DNA of 64,000 nucleotides, taken from assembly GCA_035556735.1 (NCBI GenBank), contig DATMFF010000006.1, positions 186,001 through 250,000 on the forward strand, written 5' to 3'. Positions 8,317 through 18,704 of this stretch are shown here, in pieces (positions within the stretch are counted from its first letter, which is position 1; every line of letters begins with the position of its first letter). Below the pieces are notes generated by a model. The model was not told where the DNA came from. It worked only from the letters and a program-made list of their open reading frames with translations, and made no database searches. Source of the DNA: CANJBX01 sp035556735. GTDB taxonomy: Bacteria > Pseudomonadota > Alphaproteobacteria > Rhizobiales > Xanthobacteraceae. Both the position numbers and the translations under genes were made by a program.

Positions 8317-9033
8317 TCATCTCAACTGTGCGAGCAGCTTGGCGGTGGCATTGTTGGCAGGCGCCGCTTCCAGCGCGGCATAGCCGCCGGCTGCGTAGGC
8401 CGCAACCGCGCGCAGGAGTTCGGCCAGTTCGCGGGCGGCCCCAGGGCTGAAACGGCAATAGGCGCCGTTCGACAGGCGCGCGATCTCACGGAACGCGTTG
8501 GCGGCGACAGGGTCGTCACCTTCCTGGAAGACGAACGCCGGCACGCCGGTCAGCCCAAGTTCGCCTGCGGCACCGCACAGATCGTCCAGGCTCTCCTCCA
8601 TCGCGTCGCCCACGAAGACCAGCGCCCGCACCTGACCCGCCTCGTTCTCGCGCCGTGCGTGCGCAAGCACTTTGCCGATCTGGGTGTGGCCGCCGCGGCA
8701 GTCGATGCGGCTCATCAGCGCGCCGAGGCGGCTGCTGTCGGATACCCAAGACGAGGCCCGGCACTCGCCAAATCCGCGGTAGTAGACGAGTTGGACGTCA
8801 AGCCCGCCGATGGTGGCGGCCTGTTGAAACATGTCCGCCTGCAGCCGGCATGCAATGTCCCACGTCGGCTGGCGGCTCATCGTGGCGTCAAGCGCGAAGA
8901 TGAGGCGGCCGCGGCCGGGGACCGCTTTCGTTGGCACGCTGCGCGCCTTGTCGAGAAATGCGTCGATCTCGGTCCGGGTCGAACTTGCAGCGGGCGCATC
9001 CCGTCCGGGGATGGGCGCGCGATCCTTGGTCAT
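8317..9033 (-). CDS. VWA-domain protein
   Basis: 238 residues forming one von Willebrand factor A-like fold. RLIFALDATMSRQPTWD (about residues 43-59) carries a MIDAS-like D-x-T-x-S in place of D-x-S-x-S. The middle GGHTQIGKVL and VRALVFVGDAMEE stretches supply the later metal-site threonine and aspartate. It has no signal peptide, so it is probably cytoplasmic. It is followed directly by the J-domain membrane protein, a pairing I recall in other Hyphomicrobiales next to mipZ and panC. Biochemical role unknown. Confidence 0.82.
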   Translation of the reverse strand: MTKDRAPIPGRDAPAASSTRTEIDAFLDKARSVPTKAVPGRGRLIFALDATMSRQPTWDIACRLQADMFQQAATIGGLDVQLVYYRGFGECRASSWVSDSSRLGALMSRIDCRGGHTQIGKVLAHARRENEAGQVRALVFVGDAMEESLDDLCGAAGELGLTGVPAFVFQEGDDPVAANAFREIARLSNGAYCRFSPGAARELAELLRAVAAYAAGGYAALEAAPANNATAKLLAQLR

Positions 9034-9060
9034 GTTGCCTGCCTTCGCGACATTCTCCCA

Positions 9061-9090
9061 ATTATATAGGAGGCCCTCCCCGCGTCGCAG
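9061..9090 (-). promoter_or_regulatory. Possible promoter of the VWA/J-domain operon
   Basis: TATATAAT on the minus strand (9061-9068) lies about 30 bases before the VWA ATG. The -35 region (near 9083-9090, CTGCGAC) is a weak match. A 7-bp hairpin (9099-9115) lies just upstream, between mipZ and this site. Confidence 0.35.
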
Positions 9091-9133
9091 CCTTGTGGCG
9101 TGGCGTTACGCCACGACCCAACCGGCGGCTAGG

Positions 9134-10075
9134 CTACTCGGCCAGAATGTCTTCGTGCAGGTCGAGCGGCTGCGTGGCGGCCTGGGCCCATTCCGCGCGC
9201 GCTTCAACGCGCCGGCGCCCGCGCTCATCGATCGGCAGCTTGAGTGCTGCCAGCAACGCCTCGACTTCCTGACGCGCTGTCAGGTGTGTGACGCTCGGAC
9301 GGGTGCCAAGGGTCTCCTCGTCGAGATTATCCAGCGCCGTGAGGCCGCGCGGAAAGAACTCGCGGTAGACCACCCGCTCGGCGAAGCCGTCGATGAACCG
9401 GAAGCCGAGCTGACGCGCCAGTTCGTGCACTCCCTCGCCGACCAGCCGCTTGTTGCGCGAGCCCAGCATCGACAGGCGGTTGCGGACCACCACCCAGTCG
9501 ATCATCTTGCCGTCGACGATGCGGCGCTGGCGCCGCGCCTCGCGCACGAGCTCGGCATAATGGCTCGTGTTGGAAACGGTGTAGGTCTGCGGGTCGACGC
9601 GGGCGAGCACGTCGAAATCGACAAAGCTGTCGTTGAGCGGCGTCACCAGCGTGTCCGCCATCGAATGCGCCAGCCGGGCGAGATAGGTGTCGGACCCGGG
9701 GGTGTCGATCACCACGAAATCGTGGGAGTGCTCGACGCTCGTGATCGCAGCGGCGAAGGCCGAAAACTCCGCGGCCTCGTTCTCGTCGATGCGCAGCCCC
9801 TGCCCTTGCGCCACTCGGTAGTGCCGCGGCAGTTCCAGCTCGAGGCCGGCGCGCTTGGCCCAGCTTCGGCGGTTATCGATGTAGTGGGAGAAGCTGCCCT
9901 GGCGGGAATCGAGGTCGACGGTGGCGACGCGCTGGCCTGCCTTGAGCAAGGCAACCGCGATATGCATGGATGTTGTGGATTTGCCGGAGCCGCCCTTCTC
10001 GTTGCCCACGACCACGACGTGCGCGGACGCTGCACGACTGGCGTCCTGCTCCGCAGCCCCCGCGTTGACCAACAT
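9134..10075 (-). CDS. mipZ: Division-plane positioning ATPase MipZ
   Basis: 313 residues from the ATG at 10075, which follows a strong GGAGGGACC site. It is a ParA/MinD superfamily P-loop ATPase with deviant Walker A KGGSGKST (27-34), VDLDSRQGSFS (switch I) and VVIDTPGSD (switch II). Stretches such as NDSFVDFDVLARVDP are characteristic of MipZ, which forms a polar gradient through ParB binding and inhibits FtsZ away from mid-cell in alphaproteobacteria. An ATG at 10135 would add 20 residues with no homology. It is divergent from panC. Confidence 0.95.
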   Translation of the reverse strand: MLVNAGAAEQDASRAASAHVVVVGNEKGGSGKSTTSMHIAVALLKAGQRVATVDLDSRQGSFSHYIDNRRSWAKRAGLELELPRHYRVAQGQGLRIDENEAAEFSAFAAAITSVEHSHDFVVIDTPGSDTYLARLAHSMADTLVTPLNDSFVDFDVLARVDPQTYTVSNTSHYAELVREARRQRRIVDGKMIDWVVVRNRLSMLGSRNKRLVGEGVHELARQLGFRFIDGFAERVVYREFFPRGLTALDNLDEETLGTRPSVTHLTARQEVEALLAALKLPIDERGRRRVEARAEWAQAATQPLDLHEDILAE

Positions 10076-10216
10076 GGTCCCTCCGATGTCGTCATTTTTC
10101 TTTGTAATTTGTTCGAGCGTCAAGATTTTGATCATCGGCGACAGGTTTATGATGAATCACCACGACGCGGCGGTGAAAGACCGTGCCGTCGCGGGACTGT
10201 GCTGGGGGTAACGGGA

Positions 10217-11080
10217 ATGGCAGACACCAAGCTCAAGCGACCGAAGGTCGCCCGGACGCGCGCGGCCCTCGCGCGCCACGTGGGCTCGTTCCGCGAGGCG
10301 GGCGAATCGATCGCGCTCGTGCCGACCATGGGTGCGCTGCACTCCGGCCACGTCGCACTGGTGCGCCGCGCCCGCCGGCAGGCCGACCGCGTGATCGTTT
10401 CGATCTTCGTCAATCCGACACAGTTCGCGCCGCACGAGGACCTCGCGCGATACCCCAGAACGTGGCGCGCCGACCTCGCCACTCTCTCGCGCGAGGACGT
10501 GGATCTGGTCTGGGCCCCCTCGGTCGAGGAGATGTACCCGCCGCAATTCGCGACCCGCATCGCGCCGGAGGGGCCGGCCGTCGCCGGCCTCGAGGACAAG
10601 TTCCGCCCGCACTTCTTCGGCGGTGTCGCCACCGTCGTTGCCAAGCTGTTCGTGCAGTGCCAGCCCGATTGGGCGGTATTCGGCCAGAAGGACTACCAGC
10701 AGCTCAAGGTCGTCACCCGCATGGCGCGCGATCTCGACTTGCCGCTGCGCATCATCGGCGCGCCGACCATGCGCGAGAAGGATGGCCTCGCCCTGTCGTC
10801 GCGCAATGCCTACCTCTCGCCGCGGGAGCGGGCCGCCGCCCCGGCGCTCTATCGCGCACTCTCGACCTGTGCTGCCGCGATCCGCAAAGGTGCCCCCCTC
10901 GCCCGCGCCCTCAACGCGGCGCGGAAGAGCGTGCGCCAAGCCGGGTTCAAGCTCGACTATCTGGAAGCGAGAAATGCCGACACGCTTGCACCGGTGGCAT
11001 CGCGCCGCGACGGACCGATCCGGCTGCTGGTGGCGGCCCGCATCGGCGGCACGCGCCTGATTGACAACCTTCAGGTGTAA
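10217..11080 (+). CDS. panC: Pantoate--beta-alanine ligase
   Basis: 287 residues. It condenses pantoate with beta-alanine using ATP, the last step of pantothenate synthesis. Motifs: PTMGALHSGH (36-45), a nucleotidyltransferase HxGH motif; FVNPTQF (64-70); VFGQKDYQQL; and DGLALSSRNAYLS, the KMSKS-like loop. The ATG at 10217 follows GGGGGTAACGGG. A much longer open frame runs upstream but crosses mipZ antisense and is not coding. panB lies about 49 kb away rather than adjacent. Confidence 0.97.
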   Translation: MADTKLKRPKVARTRAALARHVGSFREAGESIALVPTMGALHSGHVALVRRARRQADRVIVSIFVNPTQFAPHEDLARYPRTWRADLATLSREDVDLVWAPSVEEMYPPQFATRIAPEGPAVAGLEDKFRPHFFGGVATVVAKLFVQCQPDWAVFGQKDYQQLKVVTRMARDLDLPLRIIGAPTMREKDGLALSSRNAYLSPRERAAAPALYRALSTCAAAIRKGAPLARALNAARKSVRQAGFKLDYLEARNADTLAPVASRRDGPIRLLVAARIGGTRLIDNLQV

Positions 11081-11088
11081 GCGGCCTC

Positions 11089-11107
11089 GGGCCTCGCCGA
11101 GAGGCCC
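11089..11107. terminator. Hairpin between convergent panC and the dioxygenase gene
   Basis: Perfect 7-bp stem GGGCCTC (11089-11095) with GAGGCCC (11101-11107) and a 5-base loop, sitting between the two stop codons. Neither strand shows a T-tract, so it may only be a weak or Rho-assisted end. Confidence 0.35.
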
Positions 11108-11121
11108 ATGCGGGCGGCCCT

Positions 11122-12063
11122 CTACGCCCGCTCCAGGATCTCGAGCTTTGCGCGTTCGCCGACCGCCTTGGCGGTGATCGGCGGGCGGGGCAGCTTGGCC
11201 TCCCCCGGCTCGACGACGAACGTGTAGTCGAGCGAATACCACGGACCTTCCACGTCCGGCGCCGGCGGCGTCTCCTTCTCGTGCCGCACGTAATTCCCCA
11301 CCAGTGCCTCGGTCACACCGAACTGCACGTCGGTCTCCAGGTTCTTGTCGTCGTTGACGTAGACCTGCGAGATGTGGGTCTTGTAGCCAGGCTTGTAGAT
11401 CAGGAAGTGCAGATGCGCGGGCCGCATGTTGTGGCGTCCCTGCGCGCGGATGAGATCACCCACCGGGCCATCCACCGGGATCGGGTATCCGGCCGGTTTC
11501 ACGCTGCGAAAGCTGAAGTTGCCGTCCTTGTCGGTGGTGAACTTGCCGCGCAGGTTCATCTCGGCCTGGCCGGGATCCTGGTTCTCATAAAATCCTTCCG
11601 GCGAGGACTGCCAGACGTCCACTTCCGCATCGGCGACCGGCTTGCCGCTCATGTCCTTGACATGCGCCGTCACGAACAGCGCCGGCCCCGGCGTCGGTGA
11701 ACGCACGATCGAACCGCCGTTCTCCGTGCGCGGCGAGTCGAGCCGCCAGAACGGCCCGAGCAGGTTGGCGGTGGTTTCGGTCTGCCCCTTGTTGCCGTTG
11801 TTGAGCAGGCAGACGAGCGTCGACACGCCGAGCGAGCCGCAGGCCAGCACGACCTCGTTGTGATTGGGGTTGGTGCGCTGCCCGACCGCGGCCACGTAAG
11901 CGCAGACCTGATGGAACTCCTCCTCGGTCAGCCGCGCCTCGCGCACGAACTCGTGCAGGTGGCGCACCGCGGCGGACATGATCTCCCTGAAGCGCGGATT
12001 CTTGGCCCGCTCCAGCTCGGCGAGCACGGCGCGGGTGACGTCTTTCTGGTCCTTGATGATCAT
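11122..12063 (-). CDS. Intradiol ring-cleavage dioxygenase (hydroxyquinol/catechol 1,2-dioxygenase family)
   Basis: 313 residues with an N-terminal helical linker domain (residues 1-100, including LTEEEFHQVCAYVAAVGQ) that forms the dimer interface, then the beta-sandwich catalytic domain. The four non-haem Fe(III) ligands are visible as Y159 (EGFYE), Y193 (AGYPIP), H217 and H219 (RPAHLHF). The linker and GPFW / VDVWQSSPEGFY stretches fit the hydroxyquinol 1,2-dioxygenase group, which opens the ring to maleylacetate. No maleylacetate reductase or other aromatic genes are near, so the substrate is not certain. It is followed by nothing co-oriented at close range. Confidence 0.88.
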   Translation of the reverse strand: MIIKDQKDVTRAVLAELERAKNPRFREIMSAAVRHLHEFVREARLTEEEFHQVCAYVAAVGQRTNPNHNEVVLACGSLGVSTLVCLLNNGNKGQTETTANLLGPFWRLDSPRTENGGSIVRSPTPGPALFVTAHVKDMSGKPVADAEVDVWQSSPEGFYENQDPGQAEMNLRGKFTTDKDGNFSFRSVKPAGYPIPVDGPVGDLIRAQGRHNMRPAHLHFLIYKPGYKTHISQVYVNDDKNLETDVQFGVTEALVGNYVRHEKETPPAPDVEGPWYSLDYTFVVEPGEAKLPRPPITAKAVGERAKLEILERA

Positions 12064-12154
12064 GTCTGGCGTTTCCGGTGAACGTGGTCTCGTCCTTTAT
12101 AGCATGCCGCTGCCGGGCGGCTGCCCTTGCCGCCGGTGCCATGTCTGCCATGCT

Positions 12155-12592
12155 TCACAACAGCCCCAGCCCGCGCAGCTCACGTCGCAATTCCTCGGGC
12201 ATCTTGCGCGCCCCGGGTGCGGCACGGTCGAGGTCGCGCGGGGCATCCTTTTCGGCGAGGTAGCGCCAGCCTTGGAAGGCACGGAACGGGCGCGGCTCGA
12301 CCAGCACCACCTTCGATCCCAGGACCAGCCGGCAGCGTCCGACACCCTCCTTGTCGACATAAGGCCGGACCGCCCGCAGGGGTTGACGGCACATGATCTG
12401 GCCGCGGATCACCCAGAACAGCGAACCGCCATCCAGCAGTTCCTCCGTCCGCTTGGGCACCATGCGCGTAACATGGATATGCTCGGGCTTCTCGCCCTTG
12501 CGCTTCTTCTCGGCGAGACGCTTCTTGATCCATTCCTTGAGGTCGTCCACCGACTCGGCGCCGACGCAAAGCTTGATGAGATGCAGTGCCAA
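12155..12592 (-). CDS. DUF1489 family protein
   Basis: 145 residues, matching the alphaproteobacterial DUF1489 family (LIKLCVGAESVDDLKEW near the start, HVTRMVPKRTEELLDGGSLFWVIRG in the middle). The best start is a TTG at 12592, because the protein then begins at the usual family position and no ATG lies nearby. The family has no established function. GSLFWVIRGQIMCRQ could be part of a small-molecule or RNA-binding fold, but that is speculation. Confidence 0.82.
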   Translation of the reverse strand: MALHLIKLCVGAESVDDLKEWIKKRLAEKKRKGEKPEHIHVTRMVPKRTEELLDGGSLFWVIRGQIMCRQPLRAVRPYVDKEGVGRCRLVLGSKVVLVEPRPFRAFQGWRYLAEKDAPRDLDRAAPGARKMPEELRRELRGLGLL

Positions 12593-12626
12593 CTGATGTC
12601 CGTTTCCGAAAATTGATCCGCCGGCG

Positions 12627-13045
12627 TCAGGGTCGCCGGTTCAGGTTGTAGATCGTGCAACGCGTCGCAACCAGCGTACCGTCCGCGTCGCGCGTTGCCC
12701 CCACGATCAGGCGGCGCGGACCGGTCGCAAAGTCCCACCCGCAACCGTCCAGCGATGAGATGACCGTGACGGTTCGCTGGGGCATGCGCCGCAGCACCGA
12801 CTGCGGTCGTACCACCGCGCGCTGCGACACCCCCTTCACCGCGCCCCAGACGCGGAAGCTGGTGATCTGGCGCCGGCCACTGACGTCGCGCTCTGCCCGC
12901 ACGACTTCACCGTCGAACACCACCGGCGTCTGCACCACCACCTCGTCATAGGGCTCTGGCGCACAAGTACACGCCGCCGCCGGCGCAGTTGAAGATATCC
13001 CCAGCGCGGCGGCGCACGTCCACGCCCATATCGTGCGGCCAATGA

Positions 13046-13049
<4 letters not shown>
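12627..13049 (-). CDS. Small exported CxC protein
   Basis: 140 residues: a signal peptide (1-26, ending APAAA), then mature protein starting C27-T-C29. Two more cysteines lie at 103 and 131. A mature end beginning CxC followed by VVFDGEVV...SFRVWGAVKG resembles the netrin/TIMP-like (NTR) module of bacterial exported proteins, in which an N-terminal Cys-x-Cys pairs with later cysteines. That fit is tentative. The ATG overlaps the stop of the biotin carboxylase by 4 bases (ATGA), so translation is likely coupled. Confidence 0.65.
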
Positions 13050-14998
<1,949 letters not shown>

Positions 14999-15047
14999 GC
15001 GCAATTAGTACACGCGCCCGCGCGTGCATGCGAGAAGGACCGGCTTG

Positions 15048-16073
15048 CTAGCGCGCGGTCTTCGCTTCGTTTCCGGCCTGCGCCGAGGGGGCAAGTTGGA
15101 CCGGCGCCGGAGCGCCTTGCGTCGTTTGCCGCGGCGCCGGGGCCGGAGCGCCTTGCGCAGTCTGGCGCGCCGGGGTGCGGGCGCTGGGCGACGACCGCCG
15201 CGGAGCCGGTTTGGAGGCCGGCGCGGCTGCCGTGCTGCCGCTCGCTGCCGCCGGCGGCCGCGACGGCTCGGCATTCATGATGCTCACCGGCGGGATCGAG
15301 TCGGCGGATGGGAAGTCGTACTTCGACGCGACCGGCGCGCCGGCCGGCGCGGATGCACCGGCAATGGGGCTGCTTGCGTCGCCCTTGGCTGCGTCCGCCT
15401 GCGGAGAACCGCCGCTGGACTGCGTCCAATGGACCGCGTTGCGCGCCACCACCATGTCGAATGTCTTGTCCTGCAGGTTCACCCGTACCTTGTTCGGATC
15501 GCGCAGCAGCGACAGCATCTCGCAGCTTTCGGGCTCACAATTGGGCTGCTGCAGGAACACATGCGCCACGATGCCGTACGGATCGCTTTCGAGTCCCCGG
15601 CGCAGCATGTGCAGGACGCCCTCGTATCGATCATCGCCGTCGCGACTTGCGGCATCCAGTCCATCGATCATCAGGGATATGCGGGCGGTGACGTAGGCGA
15701 CGGCGCTTGCCACGTTCTCCGGACTGCCGAACAGGACCCTCTCGCAGCTCAGGGCCACCTGCTCGCCGGCGCCGTTGTCGAGGCAACTCAGTGGAGAGCC
15801 GGGCAGCAGCGCCCGCGCCAGGAGGTCATGGGCCCGCGCTTCGAAGGAGCGGAGTTCATCAATGCGATGGCCGTTCGCGATGCGATCGAGGACCGACGAC
15901 CCGATCCAGCCCGCGTAACCCACCGCCGCCAAGACGACCAGCACAGCCAGGACACGCAATGCTCCGGCGCGCCAGACCGCCAGCAGGGCAAGCGCCACCA
16001 ACACCGCAGCCGCGGCCGCCGATGCCCAGACCGGAAGGACGAGCGTGCCCGTCGTCGGATCGAACTGCATCAT
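15048..16073 (-). CDS. Membrane protein with Ala/Pro-rich tail, function unknown
   Basis: 341 residues from the ATG at 16073, where AAGGAG lies six bases upstream. Two membrane segments lie at about 13-35 and 38-58. A soluble domain (60-215) with several cysteines (SPLSCLDNG, LSCERVLFG, NCEPESCEML) and YGIVAHVFLQQPNC follows. The last 110 residues are low-complexity, including two tandem copies of a unit like RQTAQGAPAPAP (RQTTQGAPAPVQ). I recall similar hypothetical proteins in Bradyrhizobium relatives but no function. It starts the leftward unit that includes the biotin carboxylase, 49 bases ahead of it. Confidence 0.7.
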   Translation of the reverse strand: MMQFDPTTGTLVLPVWASAAAAAVLVALALLAVWRAGALRVLAVLVVLAAVGYAGWIGSSVLDRIANGHRIDELRSFEARAHDLLARALLPGSPLSCLDNGAGEQVALSCERVLFGSPENVASAVAYVTARISLMIDGLDAASRDGDDRYEGVLHMLRRGLESDPYGIVAHVFLQQPNCEPESCEMLSLLRDPNKVRVNLQDKTFDMVVARNAVHWTQSSGGSPQADAAKGDASSPIAGASAPAGAPVASKYDFPSADSIPPVSIMNAEPSRPPAAASGSTAAAPASKPAPRRSSPSARTPARQTAQGAPAPAPRQTTQGAPAPVQLAPSAQAGNEAKTAR

Positions 16074-16232
16074 GACCATCTCCTTGCCGGACGCCCTTCC
16101 GGCCAGGCGCAAGTCTCAAGACACGCCAGCGCCAGCAAGCCACTCGGCCCAATCCGCCGTCCCAACGGCTTAGCGGGCACAGGACGCTTGCGGAACACGC
16201 GGACGGTTGGGAGACCGCCCGACGTTGCTCGA

Positions 16233-16240
16233 ATGGTTAA
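16233..16240 (-). promoter_or_regulatory. TTAACCAT motif (possible CtrA half-site)
   Basis: ATGGTTAA on the plus strand is TTAACCAT on the minus strand, the 8-base consensus form of the CtrA-type cell-cycle regulator site in alphaproteobacteria. It lies in the 275-base divergent gap between the unknown membrane protein and the class II aldolase gene. One 8-mer is weak evidence. Confidence 0.25.
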
Positions 16241-16348
16241 TTGCACCAGCCTCTCCCAGCACCCGGATGACGCCATGAAATCGTGTCGTTGGTGAGGCCG
16301 AGCGATCTACTGTAAGGTCCCCCCCCGCTTCCACGGTCCGTTGCGCGC

Positions 16349-17101
16349 ATGACTGAGACAAGTTCCTTCGGCGACCTCGCTCCTGTCACGGGCGGGCCGG
16401 TCGATTCGGCCGTTATCGACGATCTGGTGGTCGCCAACCGCATCCTCGCGGACCAGGGCGTGCTTGACGGCTACGGCCATGTGAGCCTGCGCCATCCACG
16501 CGCGCCAGACCGCTATCTGCTGTCGCGCTCGCTATCGCCCGCCATCATTACCGCCGGCGATATCATGGAATTCGATCTCGAGTCGCAGCCGGTCGATCCG
16601 CGCGGACGCAAGATGTACCTGGAGCGCTTCCTCCACGGCGAGATCTACAAGGCCCGGCCGGACGTCAATGCCATCGTGCACAGCCATTCGCCCACGGTGA
16701 TCCCGTTCGGCGTCTCCACCGTCAAGCTGCAGCCCGTCTGCCATATGTCCGCCTTTCTCGGAGGCGGTGTCCCGAATTTCGAGATCCGCGACGCTGCCGG
16801 AATGACCGACCTTCTGATCCGCAACTCGGCGCTGGGACGTGCTCTCGCCCAGGCCTTGGGCACACGCGACGTCTGCCTGATGCGCGGGCATGGCAATGTG
16901 TGCGTGGGATCCGACATCATCACCGCGGTCTATCGGGCCGTCTACACCGAGGTGAACGCGAAGCTGCAGGCGCAGGCCATCGCGCTCGGCGGCGGCGTGA
17001 CCTATCTCGCCCAGGGCGAATGGGAACTCATCGCCAACCGCGGCGACAAGAACTTCGACCGGCCGTGGCAGATGTGGAAAAGCCGCGTCATGGCCCAATA
17101 A
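16349..17101 (+). CDS. Class II aldolase/adducin family protein
   Basis: 250 residues with the three zinc histidines of the family visible: H111 and H113 (HSHSP) and H181 (RGHGN). The family includes fuculose-phosphate aldolases and related lyases or decarboxylases; an acidic catalytic residue (E98 in LHGEIY) is also in place. Its relatives in soil alphaproteobacteria are often annotated only to family level. The ATG at 16349 follows no strong ribosome-binding site. It stands alone, divergent from the gene to its left. Confidence 0.9.
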   Translation: MTETSSFGDLAPVTGGPVDSAVIDDLVVANRILADQGVLDGYGHVSLRHPRAPDRYLLSRSLSPAIITAGDIMEFDLESQPVDPRGRKMYLERFLHGEIYKARPDVNAIVHSHSPTVIPFGVSTVKLQPVCHMSAFLGGGVPNFEIRDAAGMTDLLIRNSALGRALAQALGTRDVCLMRGHGNVCVGSDIITAVYRAVYTEVNAKLQAQAIALGGGVTYLAQGEWELIANRGDKNFDRPWQMWKSRVMAQ

Positions 17102-17205
17102 GGACGCAATCCCTGCTCGCACACGGTCATAAGGCCCGCCGCATTTCACTTCGGCGGATCATGAGCTAGAAACCCGCACCGATTTGGGCATGACGGAAAA
17201 CCACG

Positions 17206-17613
17206 ATGATGCGATCCTGGACGCGTCTCCTCGCGACGGCCTCGCTGCTGGCCTTGGCTCCCCTCCCTGCGCTCGGGTCCGAACCGCTGCTGTCGCAGGG
17301 CGTCGGCAGCTCGAGCTGCGCCAAGCTCGCTGACGACATCAAGCCGAGCGAAGGGTTGAACGACCCCGTGAACCTGATGCTCTACGCATGGGTCCAGGGC
17401 TACGTCAGCGCTGCCAACGTCGCGCTGCTCGAGTACGACGGCCGCTATGTCAACATGGCCGATCTGACGGTGGCCGGTCTCCTGCGGATGGTGCAGGACT
17501 ATTGCAAGGCGCACCCCGACCGGAAGCCGGCCAACGCGCTTGATACGTACGTCAAGACCACCACGAAGATGAAGACCGAGTGGCAGACCGGCACGGTGCA
17601 GTGGGACGAGTGA
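17206..17613 (+). CDS. HdeA/HdeB-like small periplasmic protein
   Basis: 135 residues with a signal peptide (1-24, ending PALGS) and two cysteines, C38 (SSCAKLADD) and C100 (QDYCKAHPD), spaced as in HdeA-type acid-stress chaperones, where they form the single disulfide. WVQGYVSAANVALLE between them is the usual W-x-x-G-Y...N core of the alphaproteobacterial group. Acid-chaperone activity is inferred from the fold only. Divergently placed genes lie 104 bases upstream and the convergent Bug gene 36 bases downstream. Confidence 0.7.
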   Translation: MMRSWTRLLATASLLALAPLPALGSEPLLSQGVGSSSCAKLADDIKPSEGLNDPVNLMLYAWVQGYVSAANVALLEYDGRYVNMADLTVAGLLRMVQDYCKAHPDRKPANALDTYVKTTTKMKTEWQTGTVQWDE

Positions 17614-17649
17614 TCCCTGCCGTGCCGGTCGCCGCACCTGCATCCGCCG

Positions 17650-18618
17650 TCACTGCGGCCTGATGTTGGCGGTCTTAACCACCTTTGCCCACTTCTCGAT
17701 GTCCTTACGCAGCATGGCGTCGAACTCGGTCGGCGTCATGATCATCGGCGTCGCGCCCTGCTTGGCCCAGGCCTCCTGCAACGCGGCCCGTTTCATCGTC
17801 GCGTTGATCGAGCTGTTGAGCTTGTCGACGATCGCCTTCGGCGTCCCCGCCGGCGCCATGATGCCCAGCCAGATCGTCGCCTCGTAGCCGGGCACGCCGC
17901 CTTCGCCGATGGTCGGCATGTCGGGCATGATCTTGGAGCGGCTGGCGCCGCTGGTCCCAAGTGCGCGCACCTGGCCAGCCCGCACGGCCGGCGCCATCGT
18001 CGTGATGGCATCGAGCATCATCTGCACATGGCCGCCCAGCACGCTGTTGCGCGCTTCGCCCGAGGCCTTGTGTGGTACATGCACGATGTCTGTGCCGCTC
18101 ATGAACTTAAACAGCTCTCCTGCCATGTGGTACGGCGTGCCTGGTCCTGACGAGGCATAGTTGAGCTGGCCCGGCTTGGACTTGGCGAGCGCGATGAACT
18201 CCTTCAGGCTCTTGGCCGGCACTGACGGATGCACGACCATGAGCAGATCGGAGGAGTTGATGCCCGCCACCGGCACGAAGTCACGCATCAGTTCGAACGG
18301 CTTGTTCGGCACCAGCGACTCGTTTGTGGTGTGCGTGTTCGACATGGCGAGCAGCGTGTAGCCGTCGGGAGCCGACTTCGCGACCGCGTCGGTGCCGATG
18401 ATCGAGCCCGCGCCCGGCCGGTCCTCGACCACGAACGACTGCTTGAGTTCTTCCGACAGGTGCTGCGCGAGCTGGCGCGCATAGATGTCCGCCGGGCCGC
18501 CCGCGCCGAACGGCACGATGATCTTCACCGGCCGGTTGGGATAGTCCTGCGCAGCCGCGAGACCGGCCGAGCCCGTCAGCGCGCACGCGATGGCGAGCGC
18601 TCGCAGATATCGTCTCAT
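17650..18618 (-). CDS. Bug (TctC) family tripartite tricarboxylate transporter solute-binding protein
   Basis: 322 residues with a signal peptide (1-23, AAAQD) and typical Bug landmarks: YPNRPVKIIVPFGAGGPADIYARQLA near the mature start, FVVEDRPGAGSIIGTDAVAKS, and PDGYTLLAMSNTHTTN. The ATG at 18618 follows GGGAGGAAAACAGC. Bug proteins bind small carboxylates or amides in the periplasm; the ligand cannot be read from sequence. No TctA/TctB membrane subunits are near, so it is an orphan binding protein. It lies 86 bases downstream of the cyclase gene on the same strand, suggesting a two-gene unit. Confidence 0.93.
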   Translation of the reverse strand: MRRYLRALAIACALTGSAGLAAAQDYPNRPVKIIVPFGAGGPADIYARQLAQHLSEELKQSFVVEDRPGAGSIIGTDAVAKSAPDGYTLLAMSNTHTTNESLVPNKPFELMRDFVPVAGINSSDLLMVVHPSVPAKSLKEFIALAKSKPGQLNYASSGPGTPYHMAGELFKFMSGTDIVHVPHKASGEARNSVLGGHVQMMLDAITTMAPAVRAGQVRALGTSGASRSKIMPDMPTIGEGGVPGYEATIWLGIMAPAGTPKAIVDKLNSSINATMKRAALQEAWAKQGATPMIMTPTEFDAMLRKDIEKWAKVVKTANIRPQ

Positions 18619-18704
18619 GCTGTTTTCCTCCCGATGCGATCGTCATTGGCGCGATCGCGTGTCGTTGTGCCCACGGAAGATACCACCCGAACGGGTGTAA
18701 GGCA

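Noticed and set aside
9099..9115. Hairpin CGTGGCG/CGCCACG between mipZ and the VWA gene
   Set aside because: No T-tract on the mipZ side; considered only as a weak structure, not a terminator.
8831..10216. Upstream extension of the panC frame
   Set aside because: It crosses mipZ and the VWA gene in antisense; PanC homology starts only at 10217.
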